Origin: Sphingosinithalassobacter sp. CS137
GTDB taxonomy: Bacteria > Pseudomonadota > Alphaproteobacteria > Sphingomonadales > Sphingomonadaceae
Direction of reading: 5' to 3'
NCBI RefSeq assembly: GCF_014334115.1
Contig: NZ_CP060494.1
Span: forward strand, 2,572,501-2,636,500
Length of the DNA stretch: 64,000 bases
Shown: piece by piece, positions 37,885 to 47,289 of the stretch
Layout: each line of letters begins with the position of its first letter
How positions within the stretch are numbered: the stretch's first letter is position 1
The notes under the pieces: generated by a model
The model's database searches: none
The model's input: only the letters and a program-made list of their open reading frames with translations
Told to the model about the DNA's origin: nothing
Program-made: the position numbers and the translations under genes

Positions 37885-39066
37885 ATGTCGCATGACTTCG
37901 ACCCGCTTCAGCCTGAAAGTTTCGATAGCCCGCAGGTGGTCTATGCCGAACTCCGCGCGCGCTGCCCGGTGGCGCACAGCGACGCCTGGGGCGGGTTCTG
38001 GGCGCTGATGAAACATGCCGACGTCGCCGCCGCGGCGGCCGACTGGCGCACCTTCATCACGTCGCGGCAGAATGTCATTCCCAAGGTCGCCTTTACCGGC
38101 CGGCGTCCGCCGCTGCACCTCGATCCGCCCGAGCACACGCCCTATCGCCGCGCGATTGCTCCGCTGCTGACCGAGCACCGCGTCGCGCGGCTCGAACCGG
38201 TGGTGCGGCGACTGTGCCGGGAACTGCTGTCGCCGTTGGTGGCCCGGGGCAGTGGCGACATTGTGGCGGATTTTTCGGCGCACATGCCGATCGGAGTGTT
38301 CGCCCATTGGATGAACCTGCCGCAGGAGGCGGTCGACGAACTTACGCGCGTCGGCCAGCGCTACAACATCGCGGTCCAGTCGAACGACATCGAGGCAACC
38401 AAGGAATCCAGCCTCGTCCTCTATGATATGGCGCGTGCGATCGTCGCGGATCGCAAGGCGGTTCCGATGCCCGTCGAGGAGGATGTGACCAGCGCATTGC
38501 TCGCGGTGCGGGTCGACGGAGAGCCGCTTCCGGACGAGATGATTGTGGGGACGATCCGGCAGGTGCTCGTCGTCGGCATCATCGCTCCGAGCGTGCTGAT
38601 CGGCTCGATCGCCGTTCATCTCGGCCGCGACCGGGCGCTGCAGGACCGGCTGCGCGGCGATCGCACCCTGGTGCCCGCCGCGATCGACGAGTTCCTGCGG
38701 CTCTACACGCCGTATCGCGGCTTCGCGCGTACTGCCGTATGCGACGTGACGCTCCGCGACCGGACGATTCCCGCGGGCGAGCCGATCGCGCTCGTCTATG
38801 CCTCGGCCAATCGCGATGCCGAGGTGTTCGAGGCGGCCGACGAGTTCCGGCTCGACCGCCCGAACATGAAGGATTCGCTGGCATTCGGGCGCGGCCCGCA
38901 TGCCTGTGTCGGCGCGGCGCTGGCGCGGCTCGAGCTTGAAGTCGCGCTAGATGAGCTTCTTGCCGCCGCACCCGGTTTCGCGCTTGCCGGGGAGCCGAAG
39001 CCGACGCGGTTTCCGGAGATCGGAGCGCTTTCGGTGCCGGTCCGCTTTGAGGGAGGTGCGGCATGA
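37885..39066 (+). CDS. Cytochrome P450 with unusual I helix
   Basis: A 393-residue bacterial P450. Heme ligand C341 is in AFGRGPHACVGAALAR, and ExxR is at E269-R272. In the I helix the usual (A/G)Gx(D/E)T reads GIIAPS (231-236), so the acid-alcohol pair used for proton delivery and O-O cleavage is replaced by Ile and Ala. No ferredoxin or reductase gene is in the window. The start at 37885 directly follows operator 3; a longer frame to 37816 reads through the operator and is discounted. The next gene overlaps its stop by four bases. Substrate unknown; O-demethylation or ring hydroxylation of an aromatic is possible. Confidence 0.85.
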   Translation: MSHDFDPLQPESFDSPQVVYAELRARCPVAHSDAWGGFWALMKHADVAAAAADWRTFITSRQNVIPKVAFTGRRPPLHLDPPEHTPYRRAIAPLLTEHRVARLEPVVRRLCRELLSPLVARGSGDIVADFSAHMPIGVFAHWMNLPQEAVDELTRVGQRYNIAVQSNDIEATKESSLVLYDMARAIVADRKAVPMPVEEDVTSALLAVRVDGEPLPDEMIVGTIRQVLVVGIIAPSVLIGSIAVHLGRDRALQDRLRGDRTLVPAAIDEFLRLYTPYRGFARTAVCDVTLRDRTIPAGEPIALVYASANRDAEVFEAADEFRLDRPNMKDSLAFGRGPHACVGAALARLELEVALDELLAAAPGFALAGEPKPTRFPEIGALSVPVRFEGGAA

Positions 39067-40184
39067 CGCACGTCTTCCTGGCCGCGGGCGATCTTGCTCC
39101 CGATCGCGACGATTACGACGAGAGCTATGCGGCGACGCGCGGCGTGCTGCAGGCCGCGGACATCGCCTTCGCGCAGCTCGAGACGAGCTTTGCCGAGCGC
39201 GGCGTTCGCTTGCCGCAGGCGCGCCACGCGGTGCTCGCCCGTCCCGACGGCGCCGATGCGCTGGCGCGTGCCGGGTTCGACGTGATTTCGATGGCGGGCA
39301 ATCATGTGCTCGACTGGGGCAATGATGCCTTCTTCGAGACCAGGGCGAACCTCGAGCGCGCCGGCATCCATGTGGTCGGCGCGGGCGCAAACATCGCCGA
39401 GGCGCGGCGGCCGGTGCGGATCACGCTGGGCGACGGGACGCGCGTTGCGATTCTCGCCTATTCGAGCATCCTGCCGCACAGCTATTGGGCCGACGAACGG
39501 CGCCCGGGCTGCGCGCCGATGCGGGCCTTCACCGTCTACGAGCAGATCGAACATGACCAGCCCGGCACGCCTGCTCGCATCCATAGCTATCCGCACCGCG
39601 AGGATCTCGCGGCGCTGGAGGCCGACATCCGCGCCGCCAAGGCCGACGCCGACCTGGTGTTCGTGTCGCTCCACTGGGGCATCCATTTCGTCCGTGCGAG
39701 CATTGCCGACTATCAGCGCGATGTGGCGCGGGCGGCAGTCGCGGCAGGCGCCGACGCGATCCTGGGCGGCCATGCGCATATCCTGAAGGGGTGCGAGCTG
39801 ATCGATGGCAAGCCTGTCTTCTACTCGCTGTGCAATTTCGCGACCGACCTGAAGATGGATCCGGCCCATGCGGCGTCGAAGAGCTTCAACGAGATTCGCG
39901 TGCTCGCCGAGGAATGGGAGCCCGATTTCGAGAGCCTCTACAATTTCCCCAAGGCGTCGCGCCTGTCGATGGTCGCGCGGTTCGAGATCGCCGGAGGGCG
40001 GATCGTCCGCTCAGGATTCCTGCCGCTCTACATCGACCGCGATGCCATTCCCCGCTTCGTCGAGCGCGGCAGCGACCGGCACGCCGAAGTGGTCGATTAC
40101 ATGACGGCGGTGACCGGAGAGGCGGGTCTCAACGCCCGCTACCGCGTGGAGGAGGACATGGTGGTGCTGGAGGAAGCGGCATGA
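39063..40184 (+). CDS. CapA-family metallophosphoesterase-like protein
   Basis: A 373-residue protein of the CapA/PgsA (PGA_cap) family, which has a calcineurin-like phosphoesterase fold. Visible metal-site motifs are AAGDLAPD at the start, QLETSF, MAGNHVLDWG and GGHAHILKG. No signal peptide or membrane anchor is present, unlike the capsule-synthesis CapA. No poly-glutamate synthesis genes are nearby, so an enzyme acting on a soluble metabolite is more likely. The second copy at 58625-59740 lies in the other large catabolic operon. Coupled by overlap to the P450 and to the transporter gene. Confidence 0.8.
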   Translation: MTHVFLAAGDLAPDRDDYDESYAATRGVLQAADIAFAQLETSFAERGVRLPQARHAVLARPDGADALARAGFDVISMAGNHVLDWGNDAFFETRANLERAGIHVVGAGANIAEARRPVRITLGDGTRVAILAYSSILPHSYWADERRPGCAPMRAFTVYEQIEHDQPGTPARIHSYPHREDLAALEADIRAAKADADLVFVSLHWGIHFVRASIADYQRDVARAAVAAGADAILGGHAHILKGCELIDGKPVFYSLCNFATDLKMDPAHAASKSFNEIRVLAEEWEPDFESLYNFPKASRLSMVARFEIAGGRIVRSGFLPLYIDRDAIPRFVERGSDRHAEVVDYMTAVTGEAGLNARYRVEEDMVVLEEAA

Positions 40185-41212
40185 ACGGCAAGGCATCCGC
40201 ATTCCCGATCGAGGGCTATGTCGCTCTCTATCTGCTGGCGTATCTGCCTAACGTCATCATCACCAAGCTGGTGACGAGCACGCCGCATGCGGGGCTGGGG
40301 CGGCCGCTGACGGGGCTGGAGACGCTGCCCGCCTCGCTGATCATCAGTACCGTGCTCACCTATCTGTTCATCTGGTGGTCCGGCTGGCACCGCGACGCCA
40401 ATGGAGTGCAGGTGGCGGGCGCGCGAATCCCGATTCCGACGCGCTATACCTTCCTGTCGGGGATCGGCACCGCGATGGTGCTGTTCACGGTGCCGCTGTC
40501 GTTCACGTTCGAGGGCGTCAGCATCCCGTTCATCCAGCTGCTGATGCGCGGCGACATCCTGATCATCGCGCCGCTGGTCGATATCGCCTTCGGTCGCAAG
40601 GTACGCTGGTGGAGTTGGACCGCGCTGGTGATGGTGCTGGCGGCGCTGGCGATCGCGATCGGCGACCGCGGGGGATTCAACCTGCCGCCGCTCGCGATCC
40701 TGACGGTGGTTCTCTACACCATCGGCTACTTCATCCGCCTCGCGGTGATGACCAAGGTGTCGAAGAGCGGCGATCCCGCCTCGGTGCGCAAATATTTCGT
40801 CGAGGAAAAGGTGTTCGCGCTGCCGCTGTCGGTGGCGATGCTCGCGGCGATTTCGGCGGTCGGCTTCGGCGACCAGTCGGGCCAGCTCGGCTGGGGCTTC
40901 GTCAGCGTCTGGACCGATCCGGTGATCCTGCCGCTGTTCGGTATCGGCTTCACCCTCACGGTCGTCTCGGTGTTCGCCATCATCATCCTGCTCGACCCGC
41001 GCGAAAACGCCTATTGCGTGCCGCTCGAGCGCGCCGCGAGCCTGATCGCGGGCGTCGGCGGCGCGCTGATCCTCGCCTGGGTCTGGGGCCTGCCGCATCC
41101 GCGCACCGGCGAACTGATCGGCGCGGGCATCCTGATCGTCGCCATCGCCCTGCTCTCGCTGGCGCCGCGCCTTTCGCAGCGCGCGCGCGCGGCACGGGCG
41201 GAGAGCGTCTGA
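40181..41212 (+). CDS. EamA-like multi-pass membrane transporter
   Basis: A 343-residue protein with about ten hydrophobic helices spread over its length and little else; sections such as FIQLLMRGDILIIAPLVDIAFGRKV suggest the drug/metabolite transporter (EamA) fold. The substrate and direction of transport are not evident. It overlaps the CapA-like gene by four bases and is followed after 59 bases by the TonB-dependent receptor gene, so an inner-membrane step for the compound taken in by that receptor is likely. Confidence 0.65.
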   Translation: MNGKASAFPIEGYVALYLLAYLPNVIITKLVTSTPHAGLGRPLTGLETLPASLIISTVLTYLFIWWSGWHRDANGVQVAGARIPIPTRYTFLSGIGTAMVLFTVPLSFTFEGVSIPFIQLLMRGDILIIAPLVDIAFGRKVRWWSWTALVMVLAALAIAIGDRGGFNLPPLAILTVVLYTIGYFIRLAVMTKVSKSGDPASVRKYFVEEKVFALPLSVAMLAAISAVGFGDQSGQLGWGFVSVWTDPVILPLFGIGFTLTVVSVFAIIILLDPRENAYCVPLERAASLIAGVGGALILAWVWGLPHPRTGELIGAGILIVAIALLSLAPRLSQRARAARAESV

Positions 41213-41271
41213 ACAACTCATCATCAAGGCACGAAGCGCGGGCAACACGCGCCAGCAAAGTGGAGGGGAAT

Positions 41272-43938
41272 ATGAAGCATTTCGACGGACAGCGCCGGGC
41301 CACACTGCTCGGCCGCAGCGCATGGGGAGCGATCGCCCTCATGCTCGGAACACCGGCGGCGGCGCAGACGGCCGAGCCGGAGACCGCACAAGAGCGCCCG
41401 ACCGACACGGCGGGCGATCCGGGCGCCGACGCGCCACAGGAAATCGTCGTCACCGGCAGCCGTATCCGCGGCATCGAGCCGACTGGTTCGAACGTCATCG
41501 CGCTCGACCAGGAGCGGATCGAGGAGGAGCCGGTCAATTCGACCAACGACCTGCTGCGCCGCGTGCCGCAGGTGGTTTCGCTCGGCGCCAATCGCGCCGG
41601 CGGCCTCGCGCAGAACGGTGCGGCGAACGCGACGCGCGGCGCGGGCATCAACCTGCGGGGCTTGAGCACCAACGCCACGCTGCTGCTCTATGACGGCCGC
41701 CGCTTTCCACCGCAGGGCACGCAGGGGCAGTTCACCGACCCCTCGGTGATCCCATCGATCGCGCTGGCCCGCGTCGAAGTGGTCGCCGACGGCGCCTCGG
41801 CGATCTATGGCTCGGACGCGGTGGCGGGCGTGGTGAACTTCATCCTGCGCAAGGATTTCACCGGCTTCGAGGCGCGAGCGCGTTACGGCTTCACCGACGG
41901 CGACTATGACGAGAAGCAGATCGCCGCGATCGGCGGCGTTCAGTGGAACGGCGGCTATGCGACGCTGGCCGCGGAGTACACCGACTTTTCGACGCTCTAC
42001 GGTCGCGAACTCGATTTCTACCGCACCGACAACCGCGATCGCGGCGGGCGCGACCTCCGCTCGAACTTCTGCAATCCCGGGACGATCACCGTTGGTGGCA
42101 CCAGCTATGCGATTCCCGAAGGGGGCGTGACTCCGGCTACCGCGGGCGCGCTGGTCCCGGGCACGCGCAACCTGTGCGACTATACCGACAACACGGCGGT
42201 GATCCCCGAGCAGGAGCGGTTGAGCTTCGTCGGCAACATCAGCCAGGAAGTGACCGACGGCATCCGGCTCTTCGCCAACGGCTTCTGGTCGCACCGCGAA
42301 GGCGTGATCCCGACGGAGGGGACGTTCACCGCCACGGTGCCGTCTACCAATCCCTTTTTCGTGTCGCCGGTGGCGGGCGCCAGCTCGGTGCTGGTCAGCT
42401 ATTCGCTTACGCCCGAGATCGGCTATCTCGAGAATCCCTATTACGCCGAATCCTACAATGTGGTCGGCGGCGTCGAGGCGGACCTGTTCTTCGGTTTCCG
42501 CGCGACCGCCTATTACGCCTATGGCGAATCGGACGAAGTCGCGCAGCGCACCCGGGGGATCAGCGCCGGCGCGATCGCCGCGGCGCTGGCCGACACCAAT
42601 CCGGCCACCGCGCTCAACGTGTTCGGTGGCCCGAACAATCCGGCGACGCTGGAGGCGATCACCGATCGCGCCTTCTATATTACCGGGCGCACCCGGCTGG
42701 AAGTCGCCAACGTGACGATGGACGGTTCGCTGTTCGACATTCCCGGGGGCGCCGTGCGGCTCGCCGTGGGCGGCGAGCATCGCGTCGAATATACCTATAC
42801 CGATCTCGCCATCGGCAGCTCGGCCGCGCTGATGCACGTGACCGACGATGGCTCTCGCAACGTCGACGCGGTCTTCGGCGAACTGTTCGTGCCGATCGTG
42901 GGGGCGGGCAACGCCTCTCCGGGGCTTGAGCGGCTCTCGCTGTCGGCGGCGCTCCGGTACGAGAATTACAGCGACTTCGGCGACACGACCAATCCCAAGA
43001 TCGGGCTGACGTACGAGCCATGGCTGGGGCTGCGGCTGAAGGGCACCTATGGCACCTCGTTCCGCGCGCCGACCTTCACCGAAGTTTCGACCGTCGGCGG
43101 CGGCGCGGGCCTCTACTTCGATACCCTTCCGGGCGCATCGGGCAATCAGATCGGCATCGGCATCGCGGGCGGCAATCCCGATCTACGCCCAGAAACCGCC
43201 GAGACATGGTCGTTCGGCGTCGAAGCCGCGCCGCTGGTGTTGCCGGGGCTGAATGCCAGCGTCAACTACTTCCGGATCGATTATACCGACCAGATCCAGG
43301 CGCTGCGTGGCACGCCGGGGCTGCTGACCAACCCGCTCTACGCCGACTTCGTGCAGTTCAATCCGACCGCTGCCGAGATCGACGCGCTGATCAATTCAGG
43401 ACTGCCGATCAATGCGCCGATCAACCCGGCACAGGTGACCTTCATCGCCGACGGGCGCCGCCAGAACCTGGGCACGTCCCTGCTGCGCGGTCTCGATTTC
43501 TCGCTCGCCTATGCGTGGGAATGGGGCGGCGTGAACCTCGATGCCGGTATCCAGGGCACCTATATCCTCGACTATCTGTTCGAGGCGGTGCCGGGCGCGG
43601 GCTATACCGACGTGCTCGACGATTATGGCTTTACCCAGAAATTCCGGTCGCAGGCGAGCGTCGGTGCGCGCTGGGAATCGCTGCGCGGACGGCTGACGTG
43701 GAATCACCTGCCCGGCTACGACAATGTCACCGTCACGCCGGTGCAGGAGATCGGCAACTACGACACGTTCGATCTGTTCCTGGGCTATGACGTGACTCGG
43801 CTCCTGTCGCTGTCGGTCGACGTGCGCAACCTGTTCGACGAGGATCCTCCCTTCGTCGACACCACCAACGGCTATGACCCGCAGGCGTCGAACCCATTGC
43901 CGCGCCTCATTTCGGTCAGTGCATCGGTGAAGTTCTGA
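41272..43938 (+). CDS. TonB-dependent outer-membrane receptor
   Basis: An 888-residue receptor that moves a ligand across the outer membrane using TonB energy. A signal peptide (ending AAAQ, about residue 28) is followed by the TonB-box-like EIVVTGSRIRG, a plug domain (DLLRRVPQVVSLG, INLRGLSTNATLLLYDGRR, VVADGASAIYGSDAVAGVVNFIL) and a beta-barrel ending in a terminal aromatic (SVSASVKF). It belongs to the sphingomonad group often tied to plant-derived or aromatic substrates. GGAGGGGAA stands before the ATG. The gene at 59755-62484 is a paralogue. The next gene starts at its stop codon. Confidence 0.92.
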   Translation: MKHFDGQRRATLLGRSAWGAIALMLGTPAAAQTAEPETAQERPTDTAGDPGADAPQEIVVTGSRIRGIEPTGSNVIALDQERIEEEPVNSTNDLLRRVPQVVSLGANRAGGLAQNGAANATRGAGINLRGLSTNATLLLYDGRRFPPQGTQGQFTDPSVIPSIALARVEVVADGASAIYGSDAVAGVVNFILRKDFTGFEARARYGFTDGDYDEKQIAAIGGVQWNGGYATLAAEYTDFSTLYGRELDFYRTDNRDRGGRDLRSNFCNPGTITVGGTSYAIPEGGVTPATAGALVPGTRNLCDYTDNTAVIPEQERLSFVGNISQEVTDGIRLFANGFWSHREGVIPTEGTFTATVPSTNPFFVSPVAGASSVLVSYSLTPEIGYLENPYYAESYNVVGGVEADLFFGFRATAYYAYGESDEVAQRTRGISAGAIAAALADTNPATALNVFGGPNNPATLEAITDRAFYITGRTRLEVANVTMDGSLFDIPGGAVRLAVGGEHRVEYTYTDLAIGSSAALMHVTDDGSRNVDAVFGELFVPIVGAGNASPGLERLSLSAALRYENYSDFGDTTNPKIGLTYEPWLGLRLKGTYGTSFRAPTFTEVSTVGGGAGLYFDTLPGASGNQIGIGIAGGNPDLRPETAETWSFGVEAAPLVLPGLNASVNYFRIDYTDQIQALRGTPGLLTNPLYADFVQFNPTAAEIDALINSGLPINAPINPAQVTFIADGRRQNLGTSLLRGLDFSLAYAWEWGGVNLDAGIQGTYILDYLFEAVPGAGYTDVLDDYGFTQKFRSQASVGARWESLRGRLTWNHLPGYDNVTVTPVQEIGNYDTFDLFLGYDVTRLLSLSVDVRNLFDEDPPFVDTTNGYDPQASNPLPRLISVSASVKF

Positions 43939-45446
43939 TGTTCTTCGGCATGATGACGGCGGCCGCTTGCGCGGCGCTGGCCGGGCAGCATCCGGACGGC
44001 GTCGTCGTGTCGGATGCGACGCTCGTCCAGCCCGCGCCGACCTGGATGCCCGTGACCCAGAGCTTCTATCGGCCGCTGCCGGTGCAGGTGCCGCTGTGCA
44101 GGGTGGAAGGGGCGATCGAAGGAAATATCGGCTTCGAGCTGTGGCTGCCGGTCGAATGGAACGGCCGGTTGCTGGGCGCGGGAGTGGGCGGCGATGCGGG
44201 GATCTACAACTATCTCGACATGAGCCGCCGCGTCGGAGAGGGCTTCGCCACCGTCACCACCGATTCCGGGCACAAGGCGACTCAGGCGCGGTGGATGGCC
44301 GACACCAAGGCGCGCGTCGACTATGAACATCGCGCGGTGCATCTGACGGCGGTCGCCGCCAAGCGACTGGCCGAGCGCTACTACGGCCGGGCGCCCGATC
44401 GCAGCTATTTCACCGGCTGTTCGGGCGGCGGTCGCCAGGCGCTGAAGGAGATGCAGACCTATCCGGGCGACTATGACGGCGTGCTCGCGGGCGCGCCGGG
44501 GCCCTATATGCCGCTTCAGTCGGTACGGATGCTGTGGTTCGCGCTTCAGCAGGCGCGGCAGCCGGAGGCGGCGCTGAGCGACGACGACTGGTCGCTCTAC
44601 GAACACCGCGTGACTGAAACATGCGACGCCAGCGACGGCGTGCGCGACGGGATCATCGAAAATCCGATGGCGTGCAGTTTCGACACCGCGACTCTGCTCT
44701 GCCGGCCGGGCCAGACCGAGGGGTGCCTGACCGCGCCCAGGTTGGCGATGCTGAATGCCATCATCGCGCCAATGCCCGACGAAAGCGGCATGCCGATGGA
44801 CGGAGGGCTCTTTCCCGGTGTTCGCACCCGTCCCGGGCCGCCGTCGCCGCTGCTGCGGGCGATGTGGGCCGATGGCGTTTACGACGATCCCAATTGGGAT
44901 GCGGAGACGTTCCGGCGCACCGCCGATCTCGCCGCCGCCAACCGCATGATGCCCGAACTGCGCGCCGACCGCGTGTCGATCGGTTCGTTCCTGGCGCGCG
45001 GGGGCAAGGCGATCCTCTATCAGGGCTGGGCCGATCCCTCGACCAACGCGGGGCCGACGATCGATTACTACGAGTCGCTCGTTCATGCGCAGGGCGGGCT
45101 CGACCGGCTCGACGATTCGGTGCGGCTGTTCCTGGTGCCGGGCATGTATCATTGCCGCGGCGGACCGGGCGCCGACATGTTCGGCGGTTCGGGACACATG
45201 AGCTGGCCGGGCGATCGCTCGCGCGATATGCTTTGGGCGCTGATCGACTGGGTCGAGCGAGACGAGGCGCCGCAGCGCGTGACCGCGACCAAGATTGTCG
45301 ACGGGACCGGAGCATTCAGCCGGGCGCTGTGTCCCTTTCCGCAATCCGCCCGCTATGACGGGCAGGGGCCGACCGACAGCGCCTCCTCTTATTCCTGCGT
45401 CGCTGACCCACTGCTCGCCCAGTCGCTGGCCGACGCCGGCGACTGA
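43938..45446 (+). CDS. Tannase/feruloyl esterase-family hydrolase
   Basis: A 502-residue member of the tannase family, which hydrolyses esters of gallate, ferulate and similar acids, and also includes MHETase. The CS-D-HC motif is present: C161-S162 in FTGCSGGGRQAL, the aspartate in GWADPSTNAGP, and the paired cysteine next to the catalytic histidine in PGMYHCRGG. A short hydrophobic N-terminus containing a cysteine (TAAACAALAG) suggests export, perhaps as a lipoprotein. It could release an aromatic acid that then enters the lig pathway. Its start overlaps the receptor stop codon by one base. Confidence 0.85.
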   Translation: MFFGMMTAAACAALAGQHPDGVVVSDATLVQPAPTWMPVTQSFYRPLPVQVPLCRVEGAIEGNIGFELWLPVEWNGRLLGAGVGGDAGIYNYLDMSRRVGEGFATVTTDSGHKATQARWMADTKARVDYEHRAVHLTAVAAKRLAERYYGRAPDRSYFTGCSGGGRQALKEMQTYPGDYDGVLAGAPGPYMPLQSVRMLWFALQQARQPEAALSDDDWSLYEHRVTETCDASDGVRDGIIENPMACSFDTATLLCRPGQTEGCLTAPRLAMLNAIIAPMPDESGMPMDGGLFPGVRTRPGPPSPLLRAMWADGVYDDPNWDAETFRRTADLAAANRMMPELRADRVSIGSFLARGGKAILYQGWADPSTNAGPTIDYYESLVHAQGGLDRLDDSVRLFLVPGMYHCRGGPGADMFGGSGHMSWPGDRSRDMLWALIDWVERDEAPQRVTATKIVDGTGAFSRALCPFPQSARYDGQGPTDSASSYSCVADPLLAQSLADAGD

Positions 45447-45455
45447 GCCGCCGAC

Positions 45456-45490
45456 GGGAGCGGGAGGCGGTTCAGGCCGCCCGCTCCTCC
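45456..45490. terminator. Hairpin between convergent tannase and MFS genes
   Basis: GGAGCGGGAGGCGG pairs with CCGCCCGCTCC around TTCAGG between two convergent genes, overlapping the end of the MFS gene. It is a plausible bidirectional terminator. Confidence 0.5.
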
Positions 45491-46803
45491 GGCTGTCGCC
45501 AGCCACGCAGCCCGAACAGCGCGATCGCCGCGACGGTCGAGCCCAGCGCCATCAGGATCGCGACGGTCTGCAGCCCGTATCCGGCCGCGAACAGGAAGCC
45601 GGCGAGCGCCGGCGCCAGCGCCGATCCTCCGCGCCCGATCCCGATGATGAAGCCGGTCGCGGTGGCGCGCGTGCCGGTGGGGAAGGACTGGGCGATCAGC
45701 GCGTAGAGGCCGACGACGCCCGCATTGGTCGCAAAGCCCGCGATGGCGGCCACCGCCGACAGGCCGGTGAGATCGCTCTGCCCCCGGCCGAACAGGATGA
45801 CGAGCGCGGTCGAGGCCAGCATCGCCGCGATGGTGAGCGCCAGCACGCGGATCCGGGCGGTGAGCAGCCCCAGCAGCAGCGATCCGCTCGCGCCGCCGAC
45901 GCTAGCCCATACCAGCACCCCGGCCGCGGACGAGGGGACGAAGCCCATGTCGACGACGATCTTCGGAATCCATTTCAGGATGAAGTAAAAGGTCATGATG
46001 TGCGCGAGATAGGCGAGCGTCAGCAAGATCGTGGCGCGCGCGAGCGCGGTAGAGAACAGCGCCCCGACCGGTGTCTTGCGCGTTTCCGTCTCGCTGGCTG
46101 GGGGCAGTGATTCGACAGGCGGATGCCCCATCCGGCCGAGTGTCCGGTTGATCCGTGCGAGCGCGTCGGGAGGGCGCTTGTGCATGAGGAACGCGATCGA
46201 TTCGGGTGCGCACCAGAGCACCAGCGGCACGAAGATCGCGCTGGCGACCGCGCCGAACACGAACACCGCCCGCCAGTCGAAATAGGCGAGCAGCACGGCG
46301 GAGATCATCCCGCCGATGATCGTGCCGACCGGATAACCTCCCGCCATCAGCACGACGGCGAGGGAGCGCCGCCTGTCGTTCGCCGCCTCGGCGACCGCGG
46401 CATTGGTGGCGGCCAGCATGCCGCCGATGCCGAGCCCGGTGAGCACGCGCCACGCGGAAAGGATAGTGACTCCGTCAGCGGTCGCGGCGCCCAGCATCCC
46501 GCCCGTCATCAGTGCGAGGCAGCCGAGGATCGTCGCGCGCCGGCCGACCCGGTCGGCGACGCCGCCCAGCACGACCGAGCCGATCGCCATTCCGACGAGT
46601 TCCATCGACAGGACGATGCCGAGCGCGGCGCGGTCGATCCCCCATTCGGCGGCGATGCCGGGCGAGGCGAAGCTGATCGACAGCACGTCGAATCCGTCGA
46701 GTGCGTTGAGGCCGATCATCGTTGCGACGACGCCCCATTGAAAGCGCGACATCGGTTCGCGATGGATCAGCGTGCGCGGATCGGTGGCCAACTTCCCCTC
46801 CAT
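45472..46803 (-). CDS. MFS transporter, aromatic acid:H+ symporter type
   Basis: A 443-residue twelve-helix transporter. MIGLNALDGFDVLSISFASPGIAAEWG at helix 1 and GGVADRVGRRATIL in the loop between helices 2 and 3 match the AAHS family (PcaK, BenK, VanK), in which the aspartates of the D-G-x-D-like helix 1 and the D-R-x-G-R-R loop are required. The substrate is probably a benzoate-type acid such as vanillate or protocatechuate, given the adjacent demethylase. The start is the ATG ending at 46803; a TTG five residues earlier is less likely. An inverted repeat, TTTGTT-N9-AACAAA, precedes it. Confidence 0.85.
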   Translation of the reverse strand: MEGKLATDPRTLIHREPMSRFQWGVVATMIGLNALDGFDVLSISFASPGIAAEWGIDRAALGIVLSMELVGMAIGSVVLGGVADRVGRRATILGCLALMTGGMLGAATADGVTILSAWRVLTGLGIGGMLAATNAAVAEAANDRRRSLAVVLMAGGYPVGTIIGGMISAVLLAYFDWRAVFVFGAVASAIFVPLVLWCAPESIAFLMHKRPPDALARINRTLGRMGHPPVESLPPASETETRKTPVGALFSTALARATILLTLAYLAHIMTFYFILKWIPKIVVDMGFVPSSAAGVLVWASVGGASGSLLLGLLTARIRVLALTIAAMLASTALVILFGRGQSDLTGLSAVAAIAGFATNAGVVGLYALIAQSFPTGTRATATGFIIGIGRGGSALAPALAGFLFAAGYGLQTVAILMALGSTVAAIALFGLRGWRQPEERAA

Positions 46804-46829
46804 ATTCTTGTCCAGCAAATGTGCGGGAC

Positions 46830-46850
46830 TTTGTTATGAAAGGCAACAAA
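46830..46850. promoter_or_regulatory. Inverted repeat upstream of the MFS gene
   Basis: TTTGTT-N9-AACAAA lies 27 bases before the MFS start and just downstream of the marR stop. Symmetry and position suit an operator, possibly for the neighbouring MarR protein; it differs in sequence from the palindrome at 48353. Confidence 0.4.
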
Positions 46851-46854
46851 ATCG

Positions 46855-47289
46855 TCAGCGATAGATGCGCGCCAGCAGTGCGTGCAGCTGGACCAGCTCG
46901 TCCGAGGTGAATCGTGCCGCGAGCCACGCTTCGTGTGCGGCGATAGCCGCGCGGCTCCGCTCGAGCAGTCGCGCTCCGTCCGCTGTCAGCTGGAACGCGA
47001 TGCGCCGCCGATCAGGCTGCGAGGAAGCGGTGCGTGCGAGCAGCCCGCGCTTCTCGAGGCCGTGGACGAGCGCCATCGTGGTCGCACGGTCCGTATCGAG
47101 TGCGCGCGCCAGATCGGTCTGCGCAAGCCCGGGGTGATTGCCCGCGAGCCATAGCACCGACACCTGCTTCTGCGTCAGCCCCAGCTCGGCAAAATGGTCG
47201 GTGAAATGACGTTGCACCGCGCCATGCGCGCGGCGGATTCGCAGCCCGAGGATCGAGTCGAGTTCGCCGAGCGTGACTTCAGATGCCAT
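46855..47289 (-). CDS. MarR-family regulator
   Basis: A 144-residue MarR-type winged-helix protein. The recognition region is AQTDLARALDTDRATTMALVHGLEKRG and the wing LLARTASSQPDRRRIAFQLTADG. The start overlaps the end of the vanA-like gene by 11 bases, so it is translated from the same message. A role as the local repressor of the demethylase and transporter genes, released by vanillate or a related acid, is inferred from position and from the palindromes at 46830 and 48353. Confidence 0.85.
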   Translation of the reverse strand: MASEVTLGELDSILGLRIRRAHGAVQRHFTDHFAELGLTQKQVSVLWLAGNHPGLAQTDLARALDTDRATTMALVHGLEKRGLLARTASSQPDRRRIAFQLTADGARLLERSRAAIAAHEAWLAARFTSDELVQLHALLARIYR

